The notes: generated from the letters alone by a model not told the origin. Counted from the stretch's first letter, positions 24,352 to 33,878 are shown. The stretch is DNA of 64,000 bases from Microbacterium sufflavum (GCF_023101165.1 NZ_CP078076.1:1922001-1986000), one strand, 5' to 3'. Made by a program: numbers and translations.

Positions 24352-25761
24352 ATGTCGACCTTCAGTGGACTGAACACCGCCGCGAGCGGACTCGCCGCGG
24401 CACGCCGCGGCATGGACGTCGTCGGACAGAACATCGCCAACCAGAAGACCGAGGGGTACACGCGGCAGCGGGTCGAGACCTCGTCGATCGCCGCCGTCGC
24501 CCAGACGGGCCGCTTCAGCATGGGGGCGCTCCCCGGCCACGGCGTGTCGATCGACGGCGTCGCCCGGCTCGGTGACGCCCTGCTCGACGCGCGGGTGCGC
24601 GACACCCTCGGCACCTCGGGCTACTGGTCGGCACGCGCCCTCGCCGCGACCACGGCCGAGGCTGCTCTGGGCGAGCCGACCGACAAGGGCCTCGCCAACC
24701 GCCTCACCTCCTTCTGGGCGGGGTGGCAGGAGCTCGCGAACACGCCCGACTCCGGCGCCGCCGCGGCGAGCGTCCTGGAGTCCGCGAAGGAGCTCGCCGC
24801 GCACGTGGCCGGCGGCTACCGCACGGTGGCAGCGCAGTGGACGGCCGCACGCGAGTCGGCGGCTCGCGCGGTCGATCAGGTGAATGCGGCCGCCGAGCAG
24901 ATCGCGGTGCTCAACAGCGAGATCCGCGACGCGCTCGCCGCCGGGCGTTCGGTGAACGAGCTGATGGATCGCCGGACCGTGCTCGCGGAGGATGTCGCCC
25001 GCCTCACGGGCGGCACCGGGACCCTGGAGAGCGACGGCACGCTCACGCTGCGCCTCGGCGGCAACGCCCTGGTCTCCGGCGGTGACGCCCGGCGTCTCGC
25101 CCTCACCGGGCCGACCGCGATCGAGGCGGGGCAGCGCGTCGGAGTGATCTGGGAGTCGGCACCCGACCTTCCGGTCTCGGTCGACGGCGGCGAGCTGGGC
25201 GGCACGCTGTCGGTGCTGGCGCCGGCCGCCGACGGGGGCATGCTCGCGCAGCTCGCCTCGACCTACGACCGTGTGGCGACCGCGCTGGCCGAGTCGCTCA
25301 ACGCGCAGCATCGGGCCGGTGTCACGGCCTCCGGTCAGCCGGGCGGCGACTTCTTCACCCTCCCGGCGACGGGTTCCGCGGCCCTCGGGCTGCGCGTGGC
25401 CGTGACGAGCGCCGACCAGCTGGCCCTGGCGGCTCCGGGCGCGGGGGCGAAGGATGCGAGCAACGCCGATCTCATCTCGCAGATCGGACGGCGCGCCACC
25501 TCGCCCGATGCGCTGTGGACCGACCAGGTCACCCGCTTCGGCGTCTCGACCGCCGCCGACGTGCAGCGCGCGAAGGTGTCGGAGTCGGCGGCGGCGGGGG
25601 CCATCGGCGCCCAGCAGTCCGTCGCGGCCGTCGACGGCGACGAGGAGACGATCAGCCTCCTCACCTACCAGACCGCGTATCAGGCGGCCGCCCGCGTGCT
25701 CACCGCCGTGGACGAGGCCCTCGACGTCCTGATCAACCGCACGGGCGTCGTCGGACGCTGA
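24352..25761 (+). CDS. flgK: Flagellar hook-associated protein FlgK (HAP1)
   Basis: FlgK (469 residues) joins hook to filament. The N-terminal motif is MSTFSGLNTAASGLAAARRG followed by GQNIANQKTEGYTRQRVE. The C-terminal part ends EETISLLTYQTAYQAAARVL and VDEALDVLINRTG, the FlgK consensus. The start is ATG 24352 with AGAGGGG upstream; a longer in-frame extension overlapping flgN is rejected. Confidence 0.96.
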   Translation: MSTFSGLNTAASGLAAARRGMDVVGQNIANQKTEGYTRQRVETSSIAAVAQTGRFSMGALPGHGVSIDGVARLGDALLDARVRDTLGTSGYWSARALAATTAEAALGEPTDKGLANRLTSFWAGWQELANTPDSGAAAASVLESAKELAAHVAGGYRTVAAQWTAARESAARAVDQVNAAAEQIAVLNSEIRDALAAGRSVNELMDRRTVLAEDVARLTGGTGTLESDGTLTLRLGGNALVSGGDARRLALTGPTAIEAGQRVGVIWESAPDLPVSVDGGELGGTLSVLAPAADGGMLAQLASTYDRVATALAESLNAQHRAGVTASGQPGGDFFTLPATGSAALGLRVAVTSADQLALAAPGAGAKDASNADLISQIGRRATSPDALWTDQVTRFGVSTAADVQRAKVSESAAAGAIGAQQSVAAVDGDEETISLLTYQTAYQAAARVLTAVDEALDVLINRTGVVGR

Positions 25762-25774
25762 TCGGAGGAGCACC

Positions 25775-26656
25775 GTGATCTCTCGCGTGACGCAGTCCAC
25801 CATGACCCAGACGGCCATGCGCCAGTTGCAGGCCAACCTGTCCGAGCTCGCGCGGCTGCAGGACCAGGCGACCTCGCAGAAGGCGTTCGCGGCACCGTCG
25901 GACGACCCGACCGCCGCGGCCGCGACCCTGGCGCTGCACGCCGAGCAGCGCCGCACCGAGCAGTACGCCCGCAACATCGACGACGGGCTGGCGTGGGTGA
26001 CCGCGGCCGACAGCGCCATCACCGCCAGCACCTCGCTGCTGTCCCGCGTGCGCGACCTCACGGCGCAGGGCGCCAACGACGGCGGGCTCGACGCGACCGC
26101 CAAGGAGGCCCTGGCGGTGGAGCTGGAGGGCATCAGGGGCGAGCTGCTCGCGCAGGCGAACACCCGCCTGCTCGGCCGCTCCGTGTTCGCCGGCACGTCG
26201 GACACTGCGGCCTTCGCGGCCGACTACTCGTACAGCGGCGTCGCGGGCTCCGAGGTCACGCGCCGCGTGTCCGACGCCGCCTCGGTCCGCGTCGACACCG
26301 ACGGCGCGGCCGTGTTCGGCACGGGGGACGACTCCGTGTTCGCGCTGGTCGACCGCATCGTGGCGGATCTCCGCTCCGGCACCAACGTCGGGCCGCGGCT
26401 CGGCGAGATCGACGACCGCCGCACCGCGATGCTCGGGGTGCAGGGCTCGGTCGGCACCCGTCAGTCCCAGATCGAACGCGCCAAGGAGGCGGCCGTGCAG
26501 AATTCCGTGTCCCTCGAGTCCCGCCGCGCGGCGGTCGAGGACGTCGACTCCGTGGAGGTCCTCATCCGCCTCCAAGCCCAGGAGCTCGTCTACCGGTCGG
26601 CGCTCGCGGTGAACGCCCGCGTGCTGCAGCCCTCGCTGATGGACTTCCTGCGATGA
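25775..26656 (+). CDS. flgL: Flagellar hook-associated protein FlgL (HAP3)
   Basis: FlgL (293 residues) is the second junction protein, related to flagellin. N-terminus ISRVTQSTMTQTAMRQLQAN, then APSDDPTAAAATL. The central LLGRSVFAGTSDTAAFA and a flagellin-like C-terminus (DSVEVLIRLQAQELVYRSAL) fit the family. GTG start with GGAGGAG upstream. Confidence 0.95.
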   Translation: MISRVTQSTMTQTAMRQLQANLSELARLQDQATSQKAFAAPSDDPTAAAATLALHAEQRRTEQYARNIDDGLAWVTAADSAITASTSLLSRVRDLTAQGANDGGLDATAKEALAVELEGIRGELLAQANTRLLGRSVFAGTSDTAAFAADYSYSGVAGSEVTRRVSDAASVRVDTDGAAVFGTGDDSVFALVDRIVADLRSGTNVGPRLGEIDDRRTAMLGVQGSVGTRQSQIERAKEAAVQNSVSLESRRAAVEDVDSVEVLIRLQAQELVYRSALAVNARVLQPSLMDFLR

Positions 26657-27024
26657 CCGCGGCGCTCACCTTCACCGCCCCGCCTCCCGGGCTCGCCCCG
26701 CACGTCGATTTCTCGCTCGCGCCGATCGACGGCGCCGACGGGCTGTTCGCGCTGCGGGCCGTGGCCGACGAGGCGCTGCGGCTGTACCTGGTCGACCCGA
26801 GCACCGTGCTCGGGGAGTATGCGCCGACGCTGAGCGACGCCCAGGTGGACGACCTGGCACTGCGCTCGCCCGACGACGCCCTGGTGCTCGTGGTCGCGCA
26901 CCCCTCGGCGGATGGCGTGAGCGTGAACCTCCTGGCGCCCGTGGTCGTGAACCGGACGACGGGCGCGGCCGCCCAGGTCATCCTGGAGGATCAGGACTAC
27001 CCGGTCAGGGCGCCCCTGGGCTGA
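26653..27024 (+). CDS. fliW: Flagellar assembly factor FliW
   Basis: FliW (123 residues) binds flagellin and antagonises the RNA-binding regulator CsrA, coupling flagellin translation to export. The sequence shows the pattern DGLFALRAVADEALRLYLVD and ends NRTTGAAAQVILEDQDYPVR, the family's most conserved stretch. ATG overlaps the flgL stop. CsrA itself is not in the window. Confidence 0.93.
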   Translation: MTAALTFTAPPPGLAPHVDFSLAPIDGADGLFALRAVADEALRLYLVDPSTVLGEYAPTLSDAQVDDLALRSPDDALVLVVAHPSADGVSVNLLAPVVVNRTTGAAAQVILEDQDYPVRAPLG

Positions 27025-27067
27025 GCGGGCGGCCCCTCCTGCACGGCGCCGGAGGGCCCGTGACGAC

Positions 27068-27082
27068 TACCCTGGAGGGGTG
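27068..27082 (+). promoter_or_regulatory. Leaderless-type promoter of tsaB
   Basis: TACCCT (27068-27073) is a -10 hexamer of TANNNT form, exactly six bases before GTG 27080. Transcription would begin at or next to the start codon. Confidence 0.55.
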
Positions 27083-27697
27083 ATCCTCGCCGTCGACACG
27101 TCCCTTGGCACCGCCGTCGCTCTCATCGACCCCGACGGGACGCCGCGGGCCGAGGCGGGCACCGCCGATCCGCTCGGTCATGCGGAGGTGATCGGCGATC
27201 TGCTCGCCGGGGTGCTCCGCGACGGAGGCTCCGACGGCATCACCCACGTCGTGTCCGGCATGGGTCCTGGACCGTTCACCGGGCTGCGCATCGGGATCGC
27301 CGCCGCCCGCGCGTTCGCCCTCGGCCGCGGCCTGCCCGTGCTGCCGGTCCCGAGCCACACCGCGGCGGCGCTCACGGCCCTGCCGACGCAGTCCGGCCCG
27401 TTCGCGATCGTCACCGACGCACGCCGCCGCGAGGTCGCGGTCACGGTGTTCGACGGGCTCGACGACGACGGACTGCCGGTGGTCGTGGCCGACACGGTGC
27501 TGGTGCGGGCCGCCGATGCGGACACCCACCTCGACGGCATCCCGCGCGTCGACACGACCGTGCTCTCCGCGGTCGACCTGGCCAGGGCGGGCGCGCGGGC
27601 GCTGGCCGCGGGCCGCACGCTCGCCGACGCCGAGCCGCTGTACCTCCGTCACCCCGACGTGACGCTGCCCGGAGCGCCGAAGAAGGTGGGTTCGTGA
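27080..27697 (+). CDS. tsaB: tRNA threonylcarbamoyladenosine synthesis protein TsaB
   Basis: TsaB (205 residues) is the scaffold subunit that activates TsaD in making t6A37 of ANN-decoding tRNAs. Signature: [16 protein letters not shown] at the N-terminus and [20 protein letters not shown] near residue 60. GTG start; the stop overlaps rimI by four bases. It heads the tsaB-rimI-tsaD operon found in many actinobacteria. Confidence 0.95.
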   Translation: MILAVDTSLGTAVALIDPDGTPRAEAGTADPLGHAEVIGDLLAGVLRDGGSDGITHVVSGMGPGPFTGLRIGIAAARAFALGRGLPVLPVPSHTAAALTALPTQSGPFAIVTDARRREVAVTVFDGLDDDGLPVVVADTVLVRAADADTHLDGIPRVDTTVLSAVDLARAGARALAAGRTLADAEPLYLRHPDVTLPGAPKKVGS

Positions 27698-28182
27698 CGC
27701 TGCGGGAGGCGGTGCCGGGCGACCTCGACGCGATCATGGCGATCGAGGAGCGGTCGTTCCCCACCGACGCCTGGAGCCGCGAGACCATGGCGAGCGAGCT
27801 GTCGAGTCCGCACGGCCGCTATCTGGTCGACGAGGTCGACGGCGAGATCGTGGGGTACGGCGGGGTCAGGGCTCTCCATGGCGGCGCGGACGCCGACATC
27901 CAGACCATCGCCCTGCTCGCGGAGCACCGGGGCCGGGGCCGGGGGCGTGCGCTGCTGCACGCTCTGCTCCGGGCGGCGGCCGCCCGGGGAGCCAGGGAGA
28001 TGTTCCTCGAGGTGCGGGCCGACAACCCGCCGGCGGAGGGGCTGTACCGGGCCGAGGGCTTCGAGGAGATCGGCAGACGCCCCCGCTACTATCAGCCCGA
28101 CGACGTCGACGCGATCGTGATGCGTCTGGACCTGCGCCGCCACCCCGCGGTCGCCGATACGCCGGAGGAGGCGAACGCATGA
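27694..28182 (+). CDS. rimI: Ribosomal protein S18 alanine N-acetyltransferase RimI
   Basis: A 162-residue GNAT acetyltransferase. The acetyl-CoA binding loop lies in [20 protein letters not shown] (Q/RxxGxG/A type), and the C-terminal [20 protein letters not shown] with YRPRYYQ-like ending is typical of RimI. Between tsaB and tsaD and overlapping both by four bases, so RimI is much more likely than another GNAT. Confidence 0.93.
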   Translation: MTLREAVPGDLDAIMAIEERSFPTDAWSRETMASELSSPHGRYLVDEVDGEIVGYGGVRALHGGADADIQTIALLAEHRGRGRGRALLHALLRAAAARGAREMFLEVRADNPPAEGLYRAEGFEEIGRRPRYYQPDDVDAIVMRLDLRRHPAVADTPEEANA

Positions 28183-29267
28183 GCGAGCCCCTGGTGCTCG
28201 GCATCGAGACGAGCTGCGACGAGACCGGGATCGGGATCGTGCGCGGCCGCACGCTGCTGTCCAACACGATCGCGTCGAGCATGGATGAGCACGCCCGTTA
28301 CGGCGGAGTGGTGCCGGAGGTCGCGGCTCGTGCGCACCTGGAGGCGCTGCAGCCGGCGATCGACGCCGCGCTCGCCGAGGCCGGGGTGCGCCTGGACCAG
28401 CTCGACGCGGTCGCCGTCACGAGCGGTCCGGGACTGGCGGGCGCGCTCATGGTGGGTGTCGGCGCGGCGAAGGGGCTCGCGGTGTCGCTCGACAAGCCGC
28501 TGTACGCCGTCAACCACCTGGTCGGTCACATCGCCGCCGACATCCTGACGCCGGAGTCGGAGCCGCTCGAGTACCCGACGATCGCGCTGCTGGTGTCGGG
28601 CGGGCACACGTCGCTGCTGCACGTGCGCGACCTCACGACCGATGTCGAGCTGCTGGGCGAGACGGTCGACGACGCGGCGGGCGAGGCGTTCGACAAGGTC
28701 GCGCGACTGCTGTCGCTGCCGTACCCCGGAGGCCCCGAGATCGACAGGGCCGCGGTGGGCGGGGATCCCGAGGCGATCCGGTTCCCGCGCGGGCTGTCCC
28801 GGGCGTCCGACCTCGCGAAGCACCGGTACGACTTCTCGTTCTCCGGGCTCAAGACCGCCGTCGCGCGGTGGGTGGAGCGGTTCGAGGCGGAGGCCGCGGC
28901 GGCGGGCGACGAGGCCCCGGCGCTGCCCATCGCCGATGTCGCCGCGAGCTTCCGCGAGGCCGTGGTCGATGTGCTCGTCACGAAGGCGCTGGCCGCCTGC
29001 GCCGACCTGGGAGTCCCGCGGCTCCTGCTCGGTGGCGGCGTGATCGCGAACCGGCGGCTGCGCGAGGTCGCCCTGGCGCGCGCCGCGGAGGCGGGCGTCA
29101 CGGTCCGCATCCCGCCGCTGTCGCTGTGCACCGACAACGGCGCGATGATCGCGGCGCTCGCCGCCGAGCTGATCTCGTCTGGTCGTCCGCCGTCGACGCT
29201 CGCGTTCGGCGCCGACTCGACCCTGCCGGTGACCGAGATCCAGGTCGCGGAGGCGGTGGCGGTATGA
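28179..29267 (+). CDS. tsaD: tRNA N6-adenosine threonylcarbamoyltransferase TsaD
   Basis: TsaD (362 residues) transfers the threonylcarbamoyl group to tRNA A37. N-terminus [17 protein letters not shown]; metal-binding histidines 113 and 117 in [10 protein letters not shown]; nucleotide-binding [13 protein letters not shown] and [15 protein letters not shown]. The C-terminal [14 protein letters not shown] completes the ASKHA fold. ATG overlaps rimI. Confidence 0.97.
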   Translation: MSEPLVLGIETSCDETGIGIVRGRTLLSNTIASSMDEHARYGGVVPEVAARAHLEALQPAIDAALAEAGVRLDQLDAVAVTSGPGLAGALMVGVGAAKGLAVSLDKPLYAVNHLVGHIAADILTPESEPLEYPTIALLVSGGHTSLLHVRDLTTDVELLGETVDDAAGEAFDKVARLLSLPYPGGPEIDRAAVGGDPEAIRFPRGLSRASDLAKHRYDFSFSGLKTAVARWVERFEAEAAAAGDEAPALPIADVAASFREAVVDVLVTKALAACADLGVPRLLLGGGVIANRRLREVALARAAEAGVTVRIPPLSLCTDNGAMIAALAAELISSGRPPSTLAFGADSTLPVTEIQVAEAVAV

Positions 29268-29749
29268 GCGACGTGCCGCGACCGGCGGGAGACGCGACCC
29301 CGACGCCCCCTGCGCGACTCGAGCGGGCGAGCGAACAGGTGGACCGTTCGGCGGCGACGGCGCGGATCCCCGGCGCGCGGCGCGACGGATACAGCAAGCT
29401 GCCCACGGGTCCGGTCGGCATCGAGCCCGTGGTGGTGAGCGGCCCGGACATCGACCGTCACGAGGATGCGGAGTGGGAGCCGTCGGTCACCGAGCCGGCG
29501 CCCGTCGACGACACGCGGCTCGCGCCCTGGGCCCTGCTGGCGGCGATCGTGGCGCTGGGCGCGTCGTTCTTCGTCGGCTGGGGGATCCCGGTCGCGGTGG
29601 TCGCGGTGATCGCGGCGATCATGTCGCTGCGGCGTCCGATGGAGAACCGCGCGATCGCGCGCTGGGCGCTCGCTCTCGGCCTGTGCGCGACCGTGTACAG
29701 CCTGGCCTGGCTGGTGTGGGCCGGTATGCAGTTCGAGAGGCTCGGCTAG
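29264..29749 (+). CDS. Membrane protein with two C-terminal helices, DUF4190-like
   Basis: A 161-residue protein of unknown function. The first 85 residues are hydrophilic and disordered. Two membrane segments follow (about 88-120, [20 protein letters not shown] and on; about 131-155), joined by [20 protein letters not shown], a pattern seen in DUF4190-type small actinobacterial membrane proteins. ATG overlaps the tsaD stop, so it is probably co-transcribed with the t6A operon. Confidence 0.75.
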   Translation: MSDVPRPAGDATPTPPARLERASEQVDRSAATARIPGARRDGYSKLPTGPVGIEPVVVSGPDIDRHEDAEWEPSVTEPAPVDDTRLAPWALLAAIVALGASFFVGWGIPVAVVAVIAAIMSLRRPMENRAIARWALALGLCATVYSLAWLVWAGMQFERLG

Positions 29750-29751
29750 CG

Positions 29752-30891
29752 ATGCCGTCGGCGGGGGGCGACGACGAGCTGCGGGCGCTGCAGCGGAAGG
29801 CCTACGCCCGCGATGGCGCCCTCACGGCCGCCGAGGCCGCCCGGCTGGCCGCTCTCGAAGAGCTCCGGCGTGCGGGGCGTGCGGACGCCTCCGGGGTGCC
29901 GGCTCGCGATGCCGCGGCATGCGACACCGGCCCGGCTTCCGATGCCAGCACGGCCTCGGCATCGGGCGCGGACGCGGTGTCCGGTGGCGGCCCGGGCGAC
30001 GCGTCGCCGGAGAGTGCAGACGGCTCGGATCCGGGTGCCGGCGTCGACAGCGAGTTTTCGGGGCGCACCGACGCGACGGGCGTCCTCGGGACGCTGCGGA
30101 ACCGTCGTCCCCTCGTCCTCGCGCTCGCCGCGGTGCTCCTGGTCGCGGTCGGCGTGGGCATCGGCTGGGCGGCGTTCGGCCGATCTGCGGCGCCGGCGGT
30201 CGCGCTGACGGCCGAGCAACAGGTGTGGCACAACGACCTCGTCGCCTCGGGCGTCTACGACCCCGGGTCGGTGCGGGCGCTCGCGGTGGAGGACGACGTG
30301 GTCATCTGGACGGCGACCCAGGAGCAGCGCGCGCGCATCTGCCTCGTCCTGGGGTCGGGCAAGAGCACCATGCCCAGTTGCGGTCCTGCCGAGCAGGTCG
30401 AGAACACCGGGCTGTACGGCTCGCTGACCCTCGGCGCCGACGAGGAGCGGCAGAGGCAGGTCAGCGCGCAGCTGCTGCTGACCGCGAGCGGCGAGGCCGC
30501 GGTCGCCGCCGCCTCCTCCGACTACTCGAGCACCGTGACCGGCATCGAGTACGCGAACGACGAGGAGAACGCCACCGCCGAGCGCCTGGCGGAGGACGGG
30601 TTCGATCCGAACTCGATCTGGGTGGCCGGGTACGACGGCGACATCCCGCTATGGGTGGCCTCGCGGATCGGCGAGGGGCGGCAGTGCCTGATCTACGACG
30701 GCTCGACCGCGGAGGCGCCGATGACGTGCGAGGCCGCCGAGACGTTCGGCGAGTACGGCCGCGGCCTCACGCTGGAGGTCGCCGATGCGGACTCTGGCGC
30801 GATGACGCGCTATGAGCTGCCGATGGACACGGGGCCTATGGTCCTCGTGATCACGCGCGAGGGGGGTGTCGCCGGTGCCGGAGGGGACTGA
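29752..30891 (+). CDS. Single-pass membrane protein, paralogue A of a tandem pair
   Basis: A 379-residue protein of unknown function. A cytoplasmic helix (DDELRALQRKAYARDGALTA) is followed by a long Ala/Ser/Asp-rich linker, one membrane helix (about 120-142) and an extracellular domain. That domain starts LTAEQQVWHNDLVASGVYDP and contains a conserved cysteine pair (RICLVLGSGKSTMPSCG). It begins two bases after the preceding stop. The next gene has the same layout and shares blocks around GSVRALAVEDD and both cysteines, so the two arose by duplication. The short cytoplasmic helix resembles a shoct-type module, which is a guess. Confidence 0.75.
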   Translation: MPSAGGDDELRALQRKAYARDGALTAAEAARLAALEELRRAGRADASGVPARDAAACDTGPASDASTASASGADAVSGGGPGDASPESADGSDPGAGVDSEFSGRTDATGVLGTLRNRRPLVLALAAVLLVAVGVGIGWAAFGRSAAPAVALTAEQQVWHNDLVASGVYDPGSVRALAVEDDVVIWTATQEQRARICLVLGSGKSTMPSCGPAEQVENTGLYGSLTLGADEERQRQVSAQLLLTASGEAAVAAASSDYSSTVTGIEYANDEENATAERLAEDGFDPNSIWVAGYDGDIPLWVASRIGEGRQCLIYDGSTAEAPMTCEAAETFGEYGRGLTLEVADADSGAMTRYELPMDTGPMVLVITREGGVAGAGGD

Positions 30892-32143
30892 GACGCCGGA
30901 CGCCACGGCGACGCCCGGCAGCGGGGGATCGTGGACCGACGCGGAGGAGCGCGAGCTGCGCGAGCTGGAGCGTCGCGCCTACGGCCGCGGCCCCGGGCTC
31001 GACGACGTGCAGGCGCGCCGCCTCCGCGCGCTGCACGACGCCCGCCGCGCCTCCGCGTCCGCCTCCGGTGTGTCCGGCCCCGGTGCGTCCGGCCCCGCGT
31101 TCGCCTCCGCCTCCGCCCGGCACGAGAGCGCGGCGTCCGGGCCGCGCGAGGCCGCCCCGGAGGCCGCCGCCGGGCATCACGGCGACCCCTCGTCGGAGGG
31201 GGACGCTGTCCCGAAGCCCCACGGCACCGCGGCGGAGGACGCACCGTCGCTGCCGCTCGCGCGGCGTCGCCGGGCGTCGATCGTCGTCGCCGCGGCCCTC
31301 GCGCTGGTGGCGGTCGGGGTGGGAGCGGGCTGGGCGTTGTTCGCCCCGCGCGACGCCGCGCTGCCCTTGACCGCCGCGCAGGAGCAGCGCCGCGCCGAGC
31401 TCGCGGCCGAGGACTACGACCAGGGATCGGTGCGGGCGGTGGCGGAGAGCGACGACGCGCTCGCGTGGTTCGCGACGCAGGACGACGCCCGGCGACTGTG
31501 CCTGGTGCTCGATGTGGGCGACCGCTCGCAGTCGACCTGCCTGCCCGCGGACGACGCCGCGGACGGCATGAACGTCACGGTCCCTGTCCCGATCGACCCG
31601 CCGGGCGACGAGGGCGGGGCCGCGGTCGAGAACGTCGTGGCGACGCTGCTGCTGTCGGTCGACGACGAGCCGATGGTGAGCATCCAGCGCTGGAGCATGA
31701 ACTCGTCGGTGCTGTCGCAGTTCGAGGGCGAGCAGCGCACCAGGGCCGAGGAGCTCCTAGCGGACGGCTACGAGCTCGGGCTGTCGCTGGTGGGGTTCTT
31801 CCACGGGGAGCCGGTGTGGCTGGCCGACCGTCCGTCGGACACCGGTGTGTCCCTGCGGTGTCTGATCGTGGATGCCGACGCCTCGCGCCAGTGCGCCCCG
31901 ATCAGCGAGGCCCTGGAGTCCGGGCTGGGGGTGCAGGTGGTCGACGTCGATCAGGAGTCGGGAGACGTGATCGCGGTCTCGGTGGTCCAGGTGGAGTTCA
32001 CGCGCTGGCAGGCCCCGTACCTGTCGGTCACGACCGGGGCGGTGTTCTCCGAGGCGCCGTCCGGAGACTCGTATCTGGTGACGACGGGTCCGCCCGGCGA
32101 TCCGATCCGGGTGGAGATCCCCGATCGCGACCCGGACGGCTGA
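30866..32143 (+). CDS. Single-pass membrane protein, paralogue B of a tandem pair
   Basis: A 425-residue protein overlapping paralogue A by 26 bases (GTG start at 30866, or GTG at 30875). It has the same architecture: N-terminal helix ERELRELERRAYGRGPGLDD, a long Ser/Ala/Pro linker, membrane helix about 137-159, and an extracellular domain beginning LTAAQEQRRAELAAEDYDQG. GSVRAVAESDDALAWFATQD and the cysteines in RLCLVLDVGDRSQSTC align with paralogue A. The C-terminal third is longer and diverged. Function unknown. Confidence 0.75.
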   Translation: MSPVPEGTETPDATATPGSGGSWTDAEERELRELERRAYGRGPGLDDVQARRLRALHDARRASASASGVSGPGASGPAFASASARHESAASGPREAAPEAAAGHHGDPSSEGDAVPKPHGTAAEDAPSLPLARRRRASIVVAAALALVAVGVGAGWALFAPRDAALPLTAAQEQRRAELAAEDYDQGSVRAVAESDDALAWFATQDDARRLCLVLDVGDRSQSTCLPADDAADGMNVTVPVPIDPPGDEGGAAVENVVATLLLSVDDEPMVSIQRWSMNSSVLSQFEGEQRTRAEELLADGYELGLSLVGFFHGEPVWLADRPSDTGVSLRCLIVDADASRQCAPISEALESGLGVQVVDVDQESGDVIAVSVVQVEFTRWQAPYLSVTTGAVFSEAPSGDSYLVTTGPPGDPIRVEIPDRDPDG

Positions 32144-32147
32144 GCGA

Positions 32148-33353
32148 TCAGTCGGCCGCGGACACCCGGTCGGCGAGGATCGCGCGGCGCCGGTCGCCGA
32201 TCCGCACGAGGATCAGGGTCGCCTCGGCGTCGCCCTTCAGCGTGAGCGTGCGCCGGAACGCCGCGGGATCCACGTCCACCCCGCGCTTCTTGATCTCCAG
32301 CCGCCCGATGCCGTTCGCCTTCAACGCCGCGTTGATGCCCTTGGTGTTCATCGGCAGCACGTCCCGCACGCGGAAGCTCTGCACGAACGGGCTCGTCAGG
32401 GCGGTGTCCGACGTGAGGTAGGCGATGCGGGGGTCGAGCATGCCCGCGTCGAGGCTGCGCGCGACATCCCCGATCAGGCGGGCGCGGATCACGGCGCCGT
32501 CCGGCTCGTGGAGGAACGCGCCGAGGTCGCGCACCGGGGCGTCCTCCGCATCCGCCGCAGCGGTGAGCTCGTGGGACCGGTCGCCGCGGATGAGCAGCGC
32601 CGAGCGGCGCACACCGTCTCGCGCGAGCTCGCGCGTCCACACCACGAGCTCGACCACGCTCCCGTCGGCACTGATCCACTGCGTCTCGGCGTCGTCGGGC
32701 AGGGCGTCGCGGTCGTGCGCGGGGCCGAGCTTGATCCCTGTGGGCTGCCGCGCGGCGACCCCGAAGGCCCAGTCGAGCGAGGGGGAGTAGTCGTCCGCGG
32801 CGACGCGGCGGGTCTCGCTGTGCCCAGAGGTGCGGCGGGCGGGGTCCATCCATACGGCGCGGCCGGGTCGTGGCTCCCCGAGTGCGTCCTCCGCGGTGTC
32901 GTGCCGCACGGTGACGCTGTCGCCGAAGGGCGCGAGGTTGTAGGCGGCGATCGCGGCGGTGACCTCGTCGGCGTCGACCGCCAGCACGTCGAGTCCGGCG
33001 CCCGCGAACGCGAGCGCATCACCGCCGATGCCGCAGCCGAGGTCGGCCACGGCCGTCATCCCCGCGCTGCGCAGGCGCTGCGCGTGCCGGGCTGCGACGC
33101 CCAGGCGCGTGGCCTGTTCGAGGCCGGCCCTGGTGAACAGCATGCGGGCCGCGAAGGGGCCGAACTTCGCGGCGGCCTTCGCCCGCAGGTGCGCCTGGCC
33201 GACCACGGCGGAGACGAGGTCGGGGGAGTGCCCGGCCGCGCGCAGACGCGACACCGCGGCGGCGGCCTCTGCGGTCGAGCCCACCTCGCCGGTGCCGTCG
33301 AGCAGTTCGAGGCCGGCGGGGGTCAGCAGGGCACGCAGCTCGGACATCTCCAC
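32148..33353 (-). CDS. Class I SAM-dependent methyltransferase with THUMP-like C-terminus
   Basis: A 401-residue protein with a Rossmann methyltransferase core (AVADLGCGIGGDALAFAGAG for AdoMet binding, then AVDADEVTAAIAAYNL and the acidic VWMDPARR motif). The C-terminal domain (LPMNTKGINAALKANGIGRL, then EIKKRGVDVDP) is the THUMP-like domain of actinobacterial putative RNA methyltransferases; target unknown. Start is GTG 33353 or ATG 33347. TAGGCT six bases before the GTG favours the GTG on a leaderless mRNA. Confidence 0.87.
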   Translation of the reverse strand: MEMSELRALLTPAGLELLDGTGEVGSTAEAAAAVSRLRAAGHSPDLVSAVVGQAHLRAKAAAKFGPFAARMLFTRAGLEQATRLGVAARHAQRLRSAGMTAVADLGCGIGGDALAFAGAGLDVLAVDADEVTAAIAAYNLAPFGDSVTVRHDTAEDALGEPRPGRAVWMDPARRTSGHSETRRVAADDYSPSLDWAFGVAARQPTGIKLGPAHDRDALPDDAETQWISADGSVVELVVWTRELARDGVRRSALLIRGDRSHELTAAADAEDAPVRDLGAFLHEPDGAVIRARLIGDVARSLDAGMLDPRIAYLTSDTALTSPFVQSFRVRDVLPMNTKGINAALKANGIGRLEIKKRGVDVDPAAFRRTLTLKGDAEATLILVRIGDRRRAILADRVSAAD

Positions 33354-33365
33354 GCCTTCAGCCTA
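33351..33365 (-). promoter_or_regulatory. Leaderless-type promoter of the methyltransferase gene
   Basis: Minus-strand TAGGCT (33365-33360) exactly six bases before GTG 33353; the hexamer is identical to that before the GuaB3-family gene. Confidence 0.55.
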
Positions 33366-33391
33366 GGCGCGCGGGGGCGGACGTTCCCGGG

Positions 33392-33418
33392 CTGGCACTC
33401 GCATTGCATGAGTGCCAG
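33392..33418. promoter_or_regulatory. CIRCE-like HrcA operator, upstream copy
   Basis: CTGGCACTC (33392-33400), nine bases, GAGTGCCAG (33410-33418): perfect 9-base arms with the CIRCE spacing. It encloses the likely -35 element of the groES promoter. Confidence 0.85.
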
Positions 33419-33433
33419 CCGACCGCCTACACT
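33404..33433 (+). promoter_or_regulatory. groES promoter between the two CIRCE elements
   Basis: TTGCAT (33404-33409), 18-base spacer, TACACT (33428-33433). The -35 box lies in the centre of the first operator and the second operator starts five bases after the -10 box, so HrcA would block both binding and escape of RNA polymerase. Confidence 0.6.
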
Positions 33434-33437
33434 GGCA

Positions 33438-33464
33438 TTAGCACTCTCGGGTTGAGAGTGCGAA
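33438..33464. promoter_or_regulatory. CIRCE HrcA operator, downstream copy
   Basis: TTAGCACTC (33438-33446), nine bases, GAGTGCGAA (33456-33464): near-exact match to the CIRCE consensus TTAGCACTC-N9-GAGTGCTAA. Confidence 0.93.
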
Positions 33465-33504
33465 CGAGTCTTTCGTGTCAGCGTCAAGAAAGAAGAGGTA
33501 GACC

Positions 33505-33801
33505 GTGTCGGTTTCCATCAAGCCGCTCGAGGACCGCATCGTCATCAAGCAGGTCGAGGCCGAGCAGACCACCGCGAGTGGCCTGGTCATCCCCGACACC
33601 GCCAAGGAGAAGCCCCAGGAGGGCGAGGTCGTGGCGGTCGGCCCCGGCCGCATCGACGACAACGGCAACCGCGTTCCGCTCGACGTCGCCGTCGGCGACC
33701 GCGTGCTCTACAGCAAGTACGGCGGCACCGAGGTGAAGTTCGGCGCCGACGAGTTCCTCGTCCTGTCGGCTCGCGACGTCCTCGCGGTCGTCGTCCGCTG
33801 A
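33505..33801 (+). CDS. groES: Co-chaperonin GroES
   Basis: GroES (98 residues, GTG start, AGAAGAGG upstream) is the lid of the GroEL chaperonin. N-terminus [20 protein letters not shown], mobile loop [20 protein letters not shown], and C-terminal [20 protein letters not shown] are all conserved. No groEL follows; the gene is closed by a terminator, so GroEL must be encoded elsewhere, as happens in several actinobacteria. Confidence 0.98.
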   Translation: MSVSIKPLEDRIVIKQVEAEQTTASGLVIPDTAKEKPQEGEVVAVGPGRIDDNGNRVPLDVAVGDRVLYSKYGGTEVKFGADEFLVLSARDVLAVVVR

Positions 33802-33844
33802 TCAGCTGAATCCCGTCCCCGCCGCGCGCGGGGCCACGGATCCG

Positions 33845-33878
33845 AAGGGGTCCGGATGCCACGGCATCCGGACCCCTT
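33845..33878 (+). terminator. Terminator after groES
   Basis: Perfect 16-base inverted repeat (33845-33860 and 33863-33878) with a GC-rich stem ending in CCTT and followed by CTGCGTTT. Confidence 0.85.
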
